Shown: positions 37,521 to 51,187, counted from the first letter of the stretch. The stretch is 64,000 nucleotides of DNA from Odontesthes bonariensis (GCF_027942865.1 NC_134510.1:22003209-22067208); one strand, 5' to 3'. The notes: generated by a model from the sequence alone, not told the origin. A program made the numbers and translations.

Positions 37521-38121
37521 TACAAAGGGCTAAAATGGCCGTTTTCATTTGGAAAGTGAAACCAGGAACTCGCTCCGTGGAGCGTACACAACAAAGCTGT
37601 GGAGCCAGATAAAGGCCACAAAATCGTAATAATTGACTGTTGTAGCTGAGGAAGAAGCCTCCTGTGTTTTCATTAATCTAGTTTTTTTGAGATGATTCCT
37701 TTTGACCAGTTCACTTTCCTAACATGGGCTGTGTTTCCCTCTTGACAAACATCCACAAATCATAGTAGTCTTTGCTGAAACCTGGGATTGAACCAGGGAC
37801 CTTCAGATCTTCAGTCTGATGCTCTCCCAACTGAGCTATTTGGGCTACAAAGGGCTAAAATGGCAGCTTTCATTTGGAAAGTAAAACCAGGAACTCGCTC
37901 CGTGGAGTGTAGACGACAAAGCTGGGGAGCCAGATAAAGGCCACAAAAAAAATGCAATAATTGACTGTTGTAGCTGAGGAAGAAGCCTCCTGTGTTTTCA
38001 TTAATCTAGGTTTTTTGAGATGATTCCTTTTTACCAGTTCACTTTCCTAACATGGTTTGTGTTTCCCTCTTGACAAACATCCACAATTCATAGTAGTCTT
38101 TGCCGAAACACGGGATTGACA

Positions 38122-38166
<45 letters not shown>

Positions 38167-38424
38167 TTTGGCTACAAAGGGTTAAAATGGCCGTTTTCAT
38201 TTGGAAAGTAAAACCAGGAACTCGCTCCGTGGAGCGTAGACGACAAACCTGTGGAGCCAGATAAAGGCCACAAAATCGCAATAATTGACTGTTGTAGCTG
38301 AGGAAGAAGCCTTCTGTGTTTTCATTTATCTAGGTTTTTTGAGATGATTCCTTTTGACCAGTTCACTTTCCTAACATGGGCTGTGTTTCCCTCTTGACAA
38401 ACATCCACAATTCATAGTAGTCTT

Positions 38425-38497
38425 TGCTGAAAGCTGGGATTGAACCAGCAACCTTCAAATCTTAAGTCTGACGCTCTACCAACTGAGCTATTTTGGC
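38425..38497 (-). tRNA. tRNA-like, anticodon TAA, class L
   Basis: Class L, 1631 bp after 36794. Confidence 0.58.
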
Positions 38498-38770
38498 TAC
38501 AAAGGGTTAAAATGGCCGTTTTCATTTGGAAAGTAAAACCAGGAACTCGCTCCGTGGAGCGTAGACGACAAACCTGTGGAGCCAGATAAAGGCCACAAAA
38601 TCGCAATAATTGACTGTTGTAGCTGAGGAAGAAGCCTCCTGTGTTTTCATTAATCTAGGTTTTTTGAGATGATTCCTTTTGACCAGTACACTTTCCTAAC
38701 ATTGGCTGTGTTTCCCTCTTGACAAACATCCACAATTCATAGTAGTCTTTGCCGAAACACGGGATTGACA

Positions 38771-38815
<45 letters not shown>

Positions 38816-39103
38816 TTTGGCTACAAAGGGTTAAAATGGCCGTTTTCATTTGGAAAGTAAAACCAGGAACTCGCTCCGTGGAGCGTAGACGAAAAACCTG
38901 TGGAGCCAGATAAAGGCCACAAAATCGCAATAATTGACTGTTGTAGCTGAGGAAGAAGCCTCCTGTGTTTTCATTAATCTAGGTTTTTCGATATGATTCC
39001 TTTTTGCCAGTTCAATTTCCTAACATGGTTTGTGTTCCCCTCTAGAAAAACATCCACAATACATAGTCTTTGCCGAAACCCGGGATTGAACGAGGGACCT
39101 TCT

Positions 39104-39137
<34 letters not shown>

Positions 39138-39420
39138 TTGGGCTACAAAAGGCTAAAATGGCAGCTTTCATTTGGAAAGTAAAACCAGGAACTCGCTCCG
39201 TGGAGTGTAGACGACAAAGCTGGGGAGCCAGATAAAGGCCACAAAATCGCAATAATTGACTGTTGTAGCTGAGGAAGAAGCCTCCTGTGTTTTTATTAAT
39301 CTAGGTTTTTTGAGATGATTCCTTTTGACCAATTCACTTTACTAACATGGGCTTTGTTTCCCTCTTGACAAACATCCACAATTCATAGTAGTCTTTTCTA
39401 AAAGCTGGGATTGAACCAGA

Positions 39421-39462
<42 letters not shown>

Positions 39463-39719
39463 TTTGGCTACAAAGGGTTAAAATGGCCGTTTTCATTTGG
39501 AAAGTGAAACCAGGAACTCGCTCCGTGGAGTGTAGACGACAAAGCTGTAGAGCCAGATAAAGGCCACAAAAAAATGCAATAATTGACTGTTGTAGCTGAG
39601 GAAGAAGCCTCCTGTGTTTTCATTAATCTAGTTTATTTGAGATGATTCCTTTTGACCAGTTCACTGTCCTAACATGGGCTTTGTTTCCCTCTTGACAAAC
39701 ATCCACAATTCATAGTCTT

Positions 39720-39752
39720 TGCCGAAACCCAGGATTGAACGAGGGACCTTCT

Positions 39753-39784
<32 letters not shown>

Positions 39785-39792
39785 TTTTCGGC
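39720..39792 (-). tRNA. tRNA-Phe-like, GAA, class F2
   Basis: Class F2 with the GGATCC flank. Confidence 0.5.
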
Positions 39793-40077
39793 TACAAAGG
39801 GCTAAAATGGCAGCTTTCATTTTGAAACTAAAACCAGGAACTCGCTCCGTGGAGCGTAGACGACAAAGCTGTGGATCCAGATAAAGGCCACGAAATCGCA
39901 ATAACTGACTGTTGTAGCTGAGGAAGAAGCCTCCTGTGTTTTCATTAATCTTGGTTTTTTGAGATGATTCCTTTTGACCAGTTCACTTTACTAACATGGA
40001 CTGTGTTTCCCTCTTGACAAACATCCACAATTCATAGTAGTCTTTGCTGAAACCTGGGATTGAACCAGGGCCCTTCT

Positions 40078-40111
<34 letters not shown>

Positions 40112-40373
40112 TTGGGCTACAAAGGGCTAAAATGGCAGTTTTCATTTGGAAAGTAAAACCAGGAACTCGCTCCGTGGAGTGTAGACGACAAAGCTGGGGA
40201 GCCAGATAAAGGCCACAAAAAAAATGTAATAATTGACTGTTGTAGCTGAGGAAGAAGCCTCCTGTGTTTTCGTTAATGCAGATTTTTTGGAGTTTATGCC
40301 TTTTTACCGGTTCACTTTCCTAACATGGGCTGTTGTTCCCTCTTGACAAACATCCACAATTCATAGTAGTCTT

Positions 40374-40446
40374 TGCCGAAACACGGGATTGAACCAGGGA
40401 CCTTCAGATCTTCAGTCTGATGCTCTCCCAACTGAGCTTTTTCGGC
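40374..40446 (-). tRNA. tRNA-Phe, GAA, class F1
   Basis: Class F1, but the 5' flank changes to the GTGTAGACGAC/GGGGAGCC type, so this unit looks recombinant relative to 37448. Confidence 0.6.
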
Positions 40447-40729
40447 TACAAAGGGCTAAAATGGCCGTTTTCATTTGGAAAGTGAAACCAGGAACTCGCT
40501 CCGTGGAGTGTAGACGACAAAGCTGGGGAGCCAGATAAAGGCCACAAAAAAAATGCAATAATTGACTGTTGTAGCTGAGGAAGAAGCCTCCTGTGTTTTC
40601 ATTAATCTAGGTTTTTTGAGATGATTCCTTTTGACCAGTTCACTTTCCTAACATGGGCTGTGTTTCCCTCTTGACAAACATCCACAATTCATAGTAGTCT
40701 TTGCCGAAACACGGGATTGACAAGGGACA

Positions 40730-40767
<38 letters not shown>

Positions 40768-41047
40768 TTTGGCTACAAAGGGTAAAAATGGCCGTTTTCA
40801 TTTGGAAAGTAAAACCAGGAACTTGCTCCGTGGAGCGTAGACGACAAAGCTGGGGAGCCAGATAAAGGCCACAAAAAAAATGCAATAATTGACTGTTGTA
40901 GCTGAGGAAGAAGCCTCCTGTGTTTTCATTAATCTAGGTTTTTCGATATGATTCCTTTTTGCCAGTTCAATTTCCTAACATGGTTTGTGTTCCCCTCTAG
41001 ACAAACATCCACAATACATAGTCTTTGCCGAAACCCGGGATTGAACG

Positions 41048-41092
<45 letters not shown>

Positions 41093-41371
41093 TTGGGCTA
41101 CAAAAGGCTAAAATGGCAGCTTTCATTTGGAAAGTAAAACCAGGAACTCGCTCCGTGGAGTGTAGACGACAAAGCTGGGGAGCCAGATAAAGGCCACAAA
41201 ATCGCAATAATTGACTGTTGTAGCTGAGGAAGAAGCCTCCTGTGTTTTCATTAATCTAGGTTTTTTGAGATGATTCCTTTTGACCAGTTCACTTTCCTAA
41301 CATTGGCTGTGTTTCCCTCTTGACAAACATCCACAATTCATAGTAGTCTTTGCCGAAACACGGGATTGACA

Positions 41372-41416
<45 letters not shown>

Positions 41417-42003
41417 TTTGGCTACAAAGGGTAAAAATGGCCGTTTTCATTTGGAAAGTAAAACCAGGAACTTGCTCCGTGGAGCGTAAACGACAAAGCT
41501 GGGGAGCCAGATAAAGGCCACAAAAAAAATGCAATAATTGACTGTTGTAGCTGAGGAAGAAGCCTCCTGTGTTATCGTTAATGCAGATTTTTTGGAGTTG
41601 ATGCCTTTTTACCGGTTCAATTTCCTAACATGGGCTGTTGTTCCCTCTTGACAAACATCAACAATTCATAGTAGTCTTTGCCAAAACACGGGATTGAACC
41701 AGAGACCTTCAGATCTTCAGCCTGACGCTCTCCCAACTGAGCTATTTGGGCTAAAAAAGGCTAAAATGGCAGCTTTCATTTGGAAAGTAAAACCAGGAAC
41801 TCGCTCCGTGGAGTGTAGACGACAAAGCTGGGGAGCCAGATAAAGGCCACAAAATCGCAATAATTGACTGTTGTAGCTGAGGAAGAAGCCTCCTGTGTTT
41901 TCATCAATCTTGGTTTTTTGAGATGATTCCTTTTGAACAATTCACTTCCCTAACATGGGCTGTTGTTCCCTCTTGACAAACATCCACAATTCATAGTAGT
42001 CTT

Positions 42004-42036
42004 TGCCGAAACCCAGGATTGAACGAGGGACCTTCT

Positions 42037-42068
<32 letters not shown>

Positions 42069-42076
42069 TTTTCGGC
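42004..42076 (-). tRNA. tRNA-Phe-like, GAA, class F2
   Basis: Class F2, between class E and class F1 copies. Confidence 0.5.
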
Positions 42077-42328
42077 TACAAAGGGCTAAAATGGCAGCTT
42101 TCATTTTGAAACTAAAACCAGGAACTCGCTCCGTGGAGCGTAGACGACAAAGCTGTGGAGCCAGATAAAGGCCACAAAATCGCAATAATTGACTGTTGTA
42201 GCTGAGGAAGAAGCCTCCTTTGTTTTCATTAATCTAGGTTTTTTGAGATGATTCCTTTTGACCAATTCACTTTCCTAACATGGGCTGTGTTTCCCTCTTG
42301 ACAAACATCCACAATTCATAGTAGTCTT

Positions 42329-42401
42329 TGCCGAAACACGGGATTGAACCAGGGACCTTCAGATCTTCAGTCTGATGCTCTCCCAACTGAGCTTTTTCGG
42401 C
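42329..42401 (-). tRNA. tRNA-Phe, GAA, class F1
   Basis: Class F1 with the CGTACACAAC flank but an ATCTAG-type spacer, another mix of unit parts. Confidence 0.6.
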
Positions 42402-42996
42402 TACAAAGGGCTAAAATGGCCGTTTTCATTTGGAAAGTGAAACCAGGAACTCGCTCCGTGGAGCGTACACAACAAAGCTGTGGAGCCAGATAAAGGCCAC
42501 AAAATCGTAATAATTGACTGTTGTAGCTGAGGAAGAAGCCTCCTGTGTTTTCATTAATCTAGGTTTTTTGAGATGATTCCTTTTGACTAGTACACTTTCC
42601 TAACATTGGCTGTGTTTCCCTCTTGACAAACATCCACAATTCATAGTAGTCTTTGCCGAAACACGGGATTGACAAGGGACCTTCAGATCTTCAGTCTGAC
42701 GTTCTCCCAACTGAGCTATTTTGGCTACAAAGGGTTAAAATGGCCGTTTTCATTTGGAAAGTAAAACCAGGAACTCGCTCCGTGGAGCGTAGACGACAAA
42801 CCTGCGGAGCCAGATAAAGGCCACAAAATCGCAATAATTGACTGTTGTAGCTGAGGAAGAAGCCTCCTGTGTTTTCATTAATCTAGGTTTTTCGATATGA
42901 TTCCTTTTTGCCAGTTCAATTTCCTAACATGGTTTGTGTTCCCCTCTAGACAAACATCCACAATACATAGTCTTTGCCGAAACCCGGGATTGAACG

Positions 42997-43041
<45 letters not shown>

Positions 43042-43316
43042 TTGGGCTACAAAAGGCTAAAATGGCAGCTTTCATTTGGAAAGTAAAACCAGGAACTCGC
43101 TCCGTGGAGTGTAGACGACAAAGCTGGGGAGCCAGATAAAGGCCACAAAATCGCAATAATTGACTGTTGTAGCTGAGGAAGAAGCCTCCTTTGTTTTCAT
43201 TAATCTAGGTTTTTTGAGATGATTCCTTTTGACCAATTCACTTTCCTAACATGGGCTTTGTTTCCCTCTTGACAAACATCCACAATTCATAGTAGCCTTT
43301 TCTGAAAGCTGGGATT

Positions 43317-43366
<50 letters not shown>

Positions 43367-43624
43367 TTTGGCTACAAAGGGTTAAAATGGCCGTTTTCAT
43401 TTGGAAAGTAAAACCAGGAACTCGCTCCGTGGAGCGTAGACGACAAACCTGTGGAGCCAGATAAAGGCCACAAAATCGCAATAATTGACTGTTGTAGCTG
43501 AGGAAGAAGCCTCCTGTGTTTTCATTAATCTAGGTTTTTTGAGATGATTCCTTTTGACTAGTACACTTTCCTAACATTGGCTGTGTTTCCCTCTTGACAA
43601 ACATCCACAATTCATAGTAGTCTT

Positions 43625-43697
43625 TGCCGAAACACGGGATTGAACCAGGGACCTTCAGATCTTCAGTCTGATGCTCTCCCAACTGAGCTTTTTCGGC
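43625..43697 (-). tRNA. tRNA-Phe, GAA, class F1
   Basis: Class F1; repeated 1944 bp on at 45569 within the six-unit higher-order repeat. Confidence 0.6.
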
Positions 43698-43979
43698 TAC
43701 AAAGGGCTAAAATGGCCGTTTTCATTTGGAAAGTAAAACCAGGAACTCGCTCCGTGGAGCGTAGACGACAAAGCTGTGGAGCCAGATAAAGGCCACAAAA
43801 TCGCAATAATTGACTGTTGTAGCTGAGGAAGAAGCCTCCTGTGTTTTCATTAATCTAGGTTTTTCGATATGATTCCTTTTTGCCAGTTCAATTTCCTAAC
43901 ATGGTTTGTGTTCCCCTCTAGAAAAACATCCACAATACATAGTCTTTGCCGAAACCCGGGATTGAACGAGGGACCTTCT

Positions 43980-44013
<34 letters not shown>

Positions 44014-44296
44014 TTTGGCTACAAAAGGCTAAAATGGCAGCTTTCATTTGGAAAGTAAAACCAGGAACTCGCTCCGTGGAGTGTAGACGACAAAGCTGGG
44101 GAGCCAGATAAAGGCCACAAAATCGCAATAATTGACTGTTGTAGCTGAGGAAGAAGCCTCCTGTGTTTTTATTAATCTAGGTTTTTTGAGATGATTCCTT
44201 TTGACCAATTCACTTTACTAACATGGGCTTTGTTTCCCTCTTGACAAACATCCACAATTCATAGTAGTCTTTTCTAAAAGCTGGGATTGAACCAGA

Positions 44297-44338
<42 letters not shown>

Positions 44339-44596
44339 TTTGGCTACAAAGGGTTAAAATGGCCGTTTTCATTTTGAAACTAAAACCAGGAACTCGCTCC
44401 GTGGAGCGTAGACGACAAAGCTGTGGATCCAGATAAAGGCCACAAAATCGCAATAACTGACTGTTGTAGCTGAGGAAGAAGCCTCCTGTGTTTTCATTAA
44501 TCTTGGTTTTTTGAGATGATTCCTTTTGACCAATTCACTTTACTAACATGGGCTTTGTTTCCCTCTTGACAAACATCCACGATTCATAGTAGTCTT

Positions 44597-44669
44597 TGCC
44601 GAAACACGGGATTGAACCAGGGACCTTCAGATCTTCAGTCTGATGCTCTCCCAACTGAGCTTTTTCGGC
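44597..44669 (-). tRNA. tRNA-Phe, GAA, class F1
   Basis: Class F1; repeated 1944 bp on at 46541. Its 3' flank has a single private base change (CACGATTC) absent from the partner. Confidence 0.6.
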
Positions 44670-44940
44670 TACAAAGGGCTAAAATGGCCGTTTTCATTTG
44701 GAAAGTAAAACCAGGAACTCGCTCCGTGGAGCGTAGACGACAAAGCTGTGGAGCCAGATAAAGGCCACAAAATCGCAATAATTGACTGTTGTAGCTGAGG
44801 AAGAAGCCTCCTGTGTTTTCATTAATCTAGGTTTTTCGATATGATTCCTTTTTGCCAGTTCAATTTCCTAACATGGTTTGTGTTCCCCTCTAGAAAAACA
44901 TCCACAATACATAGTCTTTGCCGAAACCCGGGATTGAACG

Positions 44941-44985
<45 letters not shown>

Positions 44986-45260
44986 TTTGGCTACAAAAGG
45001 CTAAAATGGCAGCTTTCATTTGGAAAGTAAAACCAGGAACTCGCTCCGTGGAGTGTAGACGACAAAGCTGGGGAGCCAGATAAAGGCCACAAAATCGCAA
45101 TAATTGACTGTTGTAGCTGAGGAAGAAGCCTCCTTTGTTTTCATTAATCTAGGTTTTTTGAGATGATTCCTTTTGACCAATTCACTTTCCTAACATGGGC
45201 TTTGTTTCCCTCTTGACAAACATCCACAATTCATAGTAGCCTTTTCTGAAAGCTGGGATT

Positions 45261-45310
<50 letters not shown>

Positions 45311-45568
45311 TTTGGCTACAAAGGGTTAAAATGGCCGTTTTCATTTGGAAAGTAAAACCAGGAACTCGCTCCGTGGAGCGTAGACGACAAACCTGTGGAG
45401 CCAGATAAAGGCCACAAAATCGCAATAATTGACTGTTGTAGCTGAGGAAGAAGCCTCCTGTGTTTTCATTAATCTAGGTTTTTTGAGATGATTCCTTTTG
45501 ACTAGTACACTTTCCTAACATTGGCTGTGTTTCCCTCTTGACAAACATCCACAATTCATAGTAGTCTT

Positions 45569-45641
45569 TGCCGAAACACGGGATTGAACCAGGGACCTTC
45601 AGATCTTCAGTCTGATGCTCTCCCAACTGAGCTTTTTCGGC
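45569..45641 (-). tRNA. tRNA-Phe, GAA, class F1
   Basis: Class F1; second higher-order-repeat copy of 43625. Confidence 0.6.
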
Positions 45642-45923
45642 TACAAAGGGCTAAAATGGCCGTTTTCATTTGGAAAGTAAAACCAGGAACTCGCTCCGTG
45701 GAGCGTAGACGACAAAGCTGTGGAGCCAGATAAAGGCCACAAAATCGCAATAATTGACTGTTGTAGCTGAGGAAGAAGCCTCCTGTGTTTTCATTAATCT
45801 AGGTTTTTCGATATGATTCCTTTTTGCCAGTTCAATTTCCTAACATGGTTTGTGTTCCCCTCTAGAAAAACATCCACAATACATAGTCTTTGCCGAAACC
45901 CGGGATTGAACGAGGGACCTTCT

Positions 45924-45957
<34 letters not shown>

Positions 45958-46240
45958 TTTGGCTACAAAAGGCTAAAATGGCAGCTTTCATTTGGAAAGT
46001 AAAACCAGGAACTCGCTCCGTGGAGTGTAGACGACAAAGCTGGGGAGCCAGATAAAGGCCACAAAATCGCAATAATTGACTGTTGTAGCTGAGGAAGAAG
46101 CCTCCTGTGTTTTTATTAATCTAGGTTTTTTGAGATTATTCCTTTTGACCAATTCACTTTACTAACATGGGCTTTGTTTCCCTCTTGACAAACATCCACA
46201 ATTCATAGTAGTCTTTTCTAAAAGCTGGGATTGAACCAGA

Positions 46241-46282
<42 letters not shown>

Positions 46283-46540
46283 TTTGGCTACAAAGGGTTA
46301 AAATGGCCGTTTTCATTTTGAAACTAAAACCAGGAACTCGCTCCGTGGAGCGTAGACGACAAAGCTGTGGATCCAGATAAAGGCCACAAAATCGCAATAA
46401 CTGACTGTTGTAGCTGAGGAAGAAGCCTCCTGTGTTTTCATTAATCTTGGTTTTTTGAGATGATTCCTTTTGACCAATTCACTTTACTAACATGGGCTTT
46501 GTTTCCCTCTTGACAAACATCCACAATTCATAGTAGTCTT

Positions 46541-46613
46541 TGCCGAAACACGGGATTGAACCAGGGACCTTCAGATCTTCAGTCTGATGCTCTCCCAACT
46601 GAGCTTTTTCGGC
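46541..46613 (-). tRNA. tRNA-Phe, GAA, class F1
   Basis: Class F1; second higher-order-repeat copy of 44597. Confidence 0.6.
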
Positions 46614-46884
46614 TACAAAGGGCTAAAATGGCCGTTTTCATTTGGAAAGTAAAACCAGGAACTCGCTCCGTGGAGCGTAGACGACAAAGCTGTGGAGCCA
46701 GATAAAGGCCACAAAATCGCAATAATTGACTGTTGTAGCTGAGGAAGAAGCCTCCTGTGTTTTCATTAATCTAGGTTTTTCGATATGATTCCTTTTTGCC
46801 AGTTCAATTTCCTAACATGGTTTGTGTTCCCCTCTAGAAAAACATCCACAATACATAGTCTTTGCCGAAACCCGGGATTGAACG

Positions 46885-46929
<45 letters not shown>

Positions 46930-47204
46930 TTTGGCTACAAAAGGCTAAAATGGCAGCTTTCATTTGGAAAGTAAAACCAGGAACTCGCTCCGTGGAGTGT
47001 AGACGACAAAGCTGGGGAGCCAGATAAAGGCCACAAAATCGCAATAATTGACTGTTGTAGCTGAGGAAGAAGCCTCCTTTGTTTTCATTAATCTAGGTTT
47101 TTTGAGATGATTCCTTTTGACCAATTCACTTTCCTAACATGGGCTTTGTTTCCCTCTTGACAAACATCCACAATTCATAGTAGCCTTTTCTGAAAGCTGG
47201 GATT

Positions 47205-47254
<50 letters not shown>

Positions 47255-47533
47255 TTTGGCTACAAAGGGTTAAAATGGCCGTTTTCATTTGGAAAGTAAA
47301 ACCAGGAACTCGCTCCGTGGAGCGTAGACGACAAACCTGTGGAGCCAGATAAAGGCCACAAAATCGCAATAATTGACTGTTGTAGCTGAGGAAGAAGCCT
47401 CCTGTGTTTTCATTAATCTAGGTTTTTTGAGATGATTCCTTTTGACTAGTACACTTTCCTAACATTGGCTGTGTTTCCCTCTTGACAAACATCCACAATT
47501 CATAGTAGTCTTTGCCGAAACACGGGATTGACA

Positions 47534-47578
<45 letters not shown>

Positions 47579-47857
47579 TTTGGCTACAAAGGGTTAAAAT
47601 GGCCGTTTTCATTTGGAAAGTAAAACCAGGAACTCGCTCCGTGGAGCGTAGACGACAAACCTGTGGAGCCAGATAAAGGCCACAAAATCGCAATAATTGA
47701 CTGTTGTAGCTGAGGAAGAAGCCTCCTGTGTTTTCATTAATCTAGGTTTTTTGAGATGATTCCTTTTGACTAGTTCACTTTCCTAACATTGGCTGTGTTT
47801 CCCTCTTGACAAACATCCACAATTCATAGTAGTCTTTGCCGAAACACGGGATTGACA

Positions 47858-47902
<45 letters not shown>

Positions 47903-48160
47903 TTTGGCTACAAAGGGTTAAAATGGCCGTTTTCATTTGGAAAGTAAAACCAGGAACTTGCTCCGTGGAGCGTAGACGACAAACCTGTGGAGCCAGATAA
48001 AGGCCACAAAATCGCAATAATTGACTGTTGTAGCTGAGGAAGAAGCCTCCTGTGTTTTCATTAATCTAGGTTTTTTGAGATGATTCCTTTTGACCAGTTC
48101 ACTTTCCTAACATGGGCTGTGTTTCCCTCTTGACAAACATCCACAATTCATAGTAGTCTT

Positions 48161-48233
48161 TGCTGAAAGCTGGGATTGAACCAGCAACCTTCAAATCTTA
48201 AGTCTGACGCTCTACCAACTGAGCTATTTTGGC
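48161..48233 (-). tRNA. tRNA-like, anticodon TAA, class L
   Basis: Class L; the first one after a ~9.7-kb stretch with none. Confidence 0.58.
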
Positions 48234-48811
48234 TACAAAGGGTTAAAATGGCCGTTTTCATTTGGAAAGTAAAACCAGGAACTCGCTCCGTGGAGCGTAG
48301 ACGACAAAGCTGTGGAGCCAGATAAAGGCCACAAAATCGCAATAATTGACTGTTGTAGCTGAGGAAGAAGCCTCCTGTGTTATCGTTAATGCAGATTTTT
48401 TGGAGTTTATGCCTTTTTACCGGTTCAATTTCCTAACATGGGCTGTTGTTCCCTCTTGACAAACATCCACAATTCATAGTAGTCTTTGTCGAAACACGGG
48501 ATTGAACCAGGGACCTTCAGATCTTCAGCCTGACGCTCTCCCAACTGAGCTATTTGGGCTAAAAAAGGCTAAAATGGCAGCTTTCATTTGGAAAGTAAAA
48601 CCAGGAACTCGCTCCGTGGAGTGTAGACGACAAAGCTGGGGAGCCAGATAAAGGCCACAAAATCGCAATAATTGACTGTTGTAGCTGAGGAAGAAGCCTC
48701 CTGTGTTTTCATTAATCTAGGTTTTTCGATATGATTCCTTTTTGCCAGTTCAATTTCCTAACATGGGCTGTTGTTCCCTCTTGACAAACATCCACAATAC
48801 ATAGTAGTCTT

Positions 48812-48884
48812 TGCTGAAAGCTGGGATTGAACCAGCAACCTTCAAATCTTAAGTCTGACGCTCTACCAACTGAGCTATTTTGGC
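48812..48884 (-). tRNA. tRNA-like, anticodon TAA, class L, mosaic unit
   Basis: The tRNA is class L, but both flanks are of the type normally joined to class E copies (GGCTAAAAAAGG on one side, ACAATACATAG on the other). This suggests exchange within or close to the tRNA. Confidence 0.58.
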
Positions 48885-49133
48885 TAAAAAAGGCTAAAAT
48901 GGCAGCTTTCATTTGGAAAGTAAAACCAGGAACTCGCTCCGTGGAGTGTAGACGACAAAGCTGTGGAGCCAGATAAAGGCCACAAAATCGCAATAATTGA
49001 CTGTTGTAGCTGAGGAAGAAGCCTCCTGTGTTTTCATTAATCTAGGTTTTTCGATATGATTCCTTTTTGCCAGTTCAATTTCCTAACATGGTTTGTGTTC
49101 CCCTCTAGACAAACATCCACAATACATAGTCTT

Positions 49134-49150
49134 TGCCGAAACCCGGGATT

Positions 49151-49200
<50 letters not shown>

Positions 49201-49206
49201 TTGGGC
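49134..49206 (-). tRNA. tRNA-Phe, GAA, near-complete class E copy
   Basis: U8, G20 and A73 are present, the anticodon stem pairs fully, and the T stem CCTGG/CCGGG matches the usual vertebrate tRNA-Phe form. The single defect is a C-C mismatch at 4-69 (5' strand GCCCAAA). The 3' flank has ACAAAC where other units have AAAAAC, so it lacks the near T5 run. Confidence 0.68.
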
Positions 49207-49479
49207 TACAAAAGGCTAAAATGGCAGCTTTCATTTGGAAAGTAAAACCAGGAACTCGCTCCGTGGAGTGTAGACGACAAAGCTGGGGAGCCAGATAAAG
49301 GCCACAAAATCGCAATAATTGACTGTTGTAGCTGAGGAAGAAGCCTCCTGTGTTTTCATTAATCTAGGTTTTTTGAGATGATTCCTTTTGACCATTTCAC
49401 TTTCCTAACATTGGCTGTGTTTCCCTCTTGACAAACATCCACAATTCATAGTAGTCTTTGCCGAAACACGGGATTGACA

Positions 49480-49524
<45 letters not shown>

Positions 49525-49786
49525 TTTGGCTACAAAGGGTAAAAATGGCCGTTTTCATTTGGAAAGTAAAACCAGGAACTTGCTCCGTGGAGCGTAAACG
49601 ACAAAGCTGGGGAGCCAGATAAAGGCCACAAAAAAAATGCAATAATTGACTGTTGTAGCTGAGGAAGAAGCCTCCTGTGTTTTCGTTAATGCAGATTTTT
49701 TGGAGTTTATGCCTTTTTACCGGTTCACTTTCCTAACATGGGCTGTTGTTCCCTCTTGACAAACATCCACAATTCATAGTAGTCTT

Positions 49787-49859
49787 TGCCGAAACACGGG
49801 ATTGAACCAGGGACCTTCAGATCTTCAGTCTGATGCTCTCCCAACTGAGCTTTTTCGGC
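49787..49859 (-). tRNA. tRNA-Phe, GAA, class F1
   Basis: Class F1. The next unit to the right has lost its tRNA; the same arrangement recurs 4003 bp away with 53790. Confidence 0.6.
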
Positions 49860-49979
49860 TACAAAGGGCTAAAATGGCCGTTTTCATTTGGAAAGTGAAA
49901 CCAGGAACTCGCTCCGTGGAGCGTACACAACAAAGCTGTGGAGCCATATAAAGGCCACAAAATCGTAATAATTGACTGT

Positions 49980-50080
49980 TGTAGCTGAGGAAGAAGCCTC
50001 CTGTGTTTTCATTAATCTAGTTTTTTTGAGATGATTCCTTTTGACCAGTTCACTTTCACAAAAAAAATGCAATAATTGAC
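49980..50080. repeat. Short unit lacking its tRNA (1)
   Basis: The spacer breaks at CACTTTC (50057) and resumes at ACAAAAAAAATGC, so about 220 bp including the whole tRNA is missing. Confidence 0.8.
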
Positions 50081-50571
50081 TGTTGTAGCTGAGGAAGAAG
50101 CCTCCTGTGTTATCGTTAATGCAGATTTTTTGGAGTTTATGCCTTTTTACCGGTTCAATTTCCTAAAATGGGCTGTTGTTCCCTCTTGACAAACATCCAC
50201 AATTCATAGTGGTCTTTGCCAAAAGACGGGATTGAACCAGGGACCTTCAGATCTTCAGCCTGACACTCTCCCAACTGAGCTATTTTGGCTACAAAGGGCT
50301 AAAATGGCCGTTTTCATTTGGAAAGTAAAACCAGGAACTCGCTCCGTGGAGCGTAGACGACAAAGCTGGGGAGCCAGATAAAGGCCACAAAATCGCAATA
50401 ATTGACTGTTGTAGCTGAGGAAGAAGCCTCCTGTGTTTTCATTAATCTAGGTTTTTCGATATGATTCCTTTTTGCCAGTTCAATTTCCTAACATGGTTTG
50501 TGTTCCCCTCTAGAAAAACATCCACAATACATAGTCTTTGCCGAAACCCGGGATTGAACGAGGGACCTTCT

Positions 50572-50605
<34 letters not shown>

Positions 50606-51187
50606 TTGGGCTACAAAAGGCTAAAATGGCAGCTTTCATTTGGAAAGTAAAACCAGGAACTCGCTCCGTGGAGTGTAGACGACAAAGCTGGGGAGCCAGA
50701 TAAAGGCCACAAAATCGCAATAATTGACTGTTGTAGCTGAGGAAGAAGCCTCCTGTGTTTTTATTAATCTAGGTTTTTTGAGATGATTCCTTTTGACCAA
50801 TTCACTTTACTAACATGGGCTTTGTTTCCCTCTTGACAAACATCCACAATTCATAGTAGTCTTTTCTAAAAGCTGGGATTGAACCAGAGACCTTCAGATC
50901 TTCAGTCTGACGCCCTCCCAACTGAGCTATTTTGGCTACAAAGGGTTAAAATGGCCGTTTTCATTTGGAAAGTGAAACCAGGAACTCGCTCCGTGGAGTG
51001 TAGACGACAAAGCTGTAGAGCCAGATAAAGGCCACAAAAAAATGCAATAATTGACTGTTGTAGCTGAGGAAGAAGCCTCCTGTGTTTTCATTAATCTAGT
51101 TTATTTGAGATGATTCCTTTTGACCAGTTCACTGTCCTAACATGGGCTTTGTTTCCCTCTTGACAAACATCCACAATTCATAGTCTT

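Larger units (their letters stand above)
43300..47512. repeat. 1944-bp six-unit higher-order repeat
   Basis: Segments 43300-45243 and 45244-47187 repeat the same six unit types (D, F1, E, D, F1, E), with a partial third copy at 47188-47512. The six units themselves are two related 972-bp trimers that differ at a few sites. Very few differences between the two full copies are visible, which suggests a recent event. The phase of the start is arbitrary. Confidence 0.8.
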
